A program made the translations under genes and the position numbers. Below the pieces are notes generated by a model. The model was not told the DNA's origin and searched no databases. It saw only the letters and a list, made by a program, of their open reading frames with translations. Positions 62,896-64,000 of a stretch of 64,000 nucleotides of DNA are shown here, one piece after another (position 1 is the stretch's first letter; each line of letters starts with the position of its first letter). The DNA is taken from assembly GCF_025153475.1 (NCBI RefSeq), contig NZ_JANZXA010000010.1, forward strand, positions 1 through 64,000, in the 5' to 3' direction. This DNA is from Novosphingobium mangrovisedimenti. Lineage in GTDB: Bacteria > Pseudomonadota > Alphaproteobacteria > Sphingomonadales > Sphingomonadaceae.

Positions 62896-64000
62896 ATGTC
62901 GACAAAGGTCATGCAGGGCGTGCGCGTCCTCGAAGTGGCACAGTTCACTTTCACTCCCGCCGCCGGCGCGATCCTCGCCGACTGGGGCGCGGACGTCATC
63001 AAGATCGAACACCCCGTCCGCGGCGATACGCAGCGCGGCTTCCTCAACATGGGCGGCGTGACGCTCGATCCGCTGCGCCACACGCTGTTCGAGCACCCCA
63101 ACCGCGGCAAGCGCAGCGTCGGCATCGACCTGTCGACCCCGGAAGGCCAGGAAGCGCTCTACGAACTCGCCAAGCAGTGCGATGTGTTCCTGACCAACTA
63201 CCTCCCGCAGGTGCGCCAGAAGAACAAGTTCGACGTCGAGCACATCCGCGCGATCAATCCGAACATCATCTACGCACGCGGCTCGGCGCTGGGCAACAAG
63301 GGCCCCGAGCGCGAGGTCGGCGGCTTCGACGGCACCTGCTTCTGGTCGCGCAGCGGCATCGCCTATTCGATGACGCCCGAGGAACTGGGCGCCCCGCTCT
63401 CGCAGGGCATTCCCGCGTTCGGCGATTCCATCGGCGGCATGTTCATCGCCGGCGGCATTTCCGCCGCGCTCTATCACCGCGAAAAGACCGGCGAAGCGAC
63501 CGAACTCGACGTCTCGCTGCTGAGCACCGCGGCCTGGGCTTCGGGTGCGCTGATCGCGCAGGTTGCCGAAACCGGCATCCTCACCCGCAACCCGATGCCG
63601 GGTTCGGGCGGTGCCGTGCGCAACCCCTTCACGGGCAACTACCAGACGTCCGACGGCGGCACGATCAACCTGTGCACGCTGTCGCCGCAGGGCCACATCC
63701 GCAGTCTGTTCGAACACCTGGGTGTACCCGAGGCCGCCGACGATCCGCGCTTCTCCGATCCGCGCGCACTGTTCGAGAACGCCGGCGCCGCCAGCGACAT
63801 CATGGTGAAGGCCTTTGCCGCGAAGCCGTTCGAATACTGGCGCCAGCACCTCAAGACCTTCTCTGGCCAGTGGGCGCCGATCCAGAGCTTCACCGACCTG
63901 CTCACCGACGAGCAGGCGCTCGCCAACGACATGCTCGTCGAGGTCGACGCGGCCGACGGCGGCGAGCCGCTCACGCTGGTCCGCGGCCCGGTCCAGTGGA
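62896..64000 (+). CDS. CaiB/BaiF-family CoA-transferase, runs off the window end
   Basis: A class III CoA-transferase, at least 368 residues visible; it moves CoA between carboxylic acids. GVRVLEVAQFTFTPAAGAILADWGADVIKIEHP is the family start, then NRGKRSVGIDLSTPEGQEALYELAKQCDVFLTNY, and TELDVSLLSTAAWASGALIA holds the expected catalytic Asp. ATG at 62896. With thiolase and oxidoreductases nearby it likely activates a carboxylic acid for breakdown. Confidence 0.93.
   Translation, partial: MSTKVMQGVRVLEVAQFTFTPAAGAILADWGADVIKIEHPVRGDTQRGFLNMGGVTLDPLRHTLFEHPNRGKRSVGIDLSTPEGQEALYELAKQCDVFLTNYLPQVRQKNKFDVEHIRAINPNIIYARGSALGNKGPEREVGGFDGTCFWSRSGIAYSMTPEELGAPLSQGIPAFGDSIGGMFIAGGISAALYHREKTGEATELDVSLLSTAAWASGALIAQVAETGILTRNPMPGSGGAVRNPFTGNYQTSDGGTINLCTLSPQGHIRSLFEHLGVPEAADDPRFSDPRALFENAGAASDIMVKAFAAKPFEYWRQHLKTFSGQWAPIQSFTDLLTDEQALANDMLVEVDAADGGEPLTLVRGPVQW

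Overview
The window looks like a chromosomal segment of a high-GC alphaproteobacterium of the order Sphingomonadales; a Novosphingobium- or Sphingobium-like genome is my best guess. That inference rests on the mreBCD-mrdA-rodA order, short-form MetG, the NDUFAF5-like methyltransferase beside comF, tandem TraB/GumN proteins, PEP-CTERM features, many TonB receptors, and two kinds of palindromic repeat that I recognise as typical of sphingomonads.

Accessory end (1-4.3 kb). This is a nested pile of mobile DNA next to two identical tandem tRNA-Lys(CUU) genes. The 3' end of a group II intron (domains V and VI) interrupts an IS3-family transposase gene. That IS3 copy sits inside an IS91-family transposase gene, which is itself decayed by a frameshifting deletion and a stop codon, while its companion tyrosine recombinase is intact. 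A RelE/XRE toxin-antitoxin pair and an orphan MbcA/ParS-like antitoxin follow.

Core region (4.4-28.3 kb). On the minus strand lies the rod-shape operon mreB-mreC-mreD-mrdA-rodA, with mutL divergent from it. Then come a glutaredoxin/MauE-type membrane protein, ychF, a TPR lipoprotein facing a PEP-CTERM protein, rplY-pth, two TraB/GumN-like proteins, glyQ-glyS, ppdK, a methyltransferase divergent from comF, and hisI. glyS carries an in-frame palindromic repeat insertion and a stretch of unusual codon use.

Middle (28.7-44.5 kb). A small secreted Gly/His-rich protein precedes a four-gene minus-strand unit (ZnuD-like TonB receptor, EntS-like MFS exporter, CysK, dienelactone hydrolase-like enzyme) with a perfect AT-rich palindrome just upstream of its first gene. 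This is the best candidate in the window for an undescribed metal-responsive system. It is followed by a PilZ protein, tyrS, a DOMON-like/NamZ-like pair, a SnoaL-like lipoprotein, a MoxR/VWA pair with GFA and DUF817 genes between them, a GT87-like membrane protein and an NYN-LOTUS protein.

Envelope and information operon (44.3-52.4 kb, minus strand). The order of transcription is mltB-rlpA-dacC-like-tmk-holB-metG-tatD-MBL hydrolase-small membrane protein, nearly all overlapping by a few bases. tRNA-Ser(UGA) lies just upstream on the other strand.

Catabolic end (52.8-64 kb). A small membrane protein, a sterol desaturase-family hydroxylase, a dihydrodipicolinate reductase-like oxidoreductase, a large TonB receptor, an MFS_3 exporter, a thiolase, a MarR regulator, a small secreted protein and a CaiB/BaiF CoA-transferase running off the end suggest uptake and CoA-dependent breakdown of a lipid, terpenoid or steroid-like substrate. 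The substrate cannot be read from the sequence.
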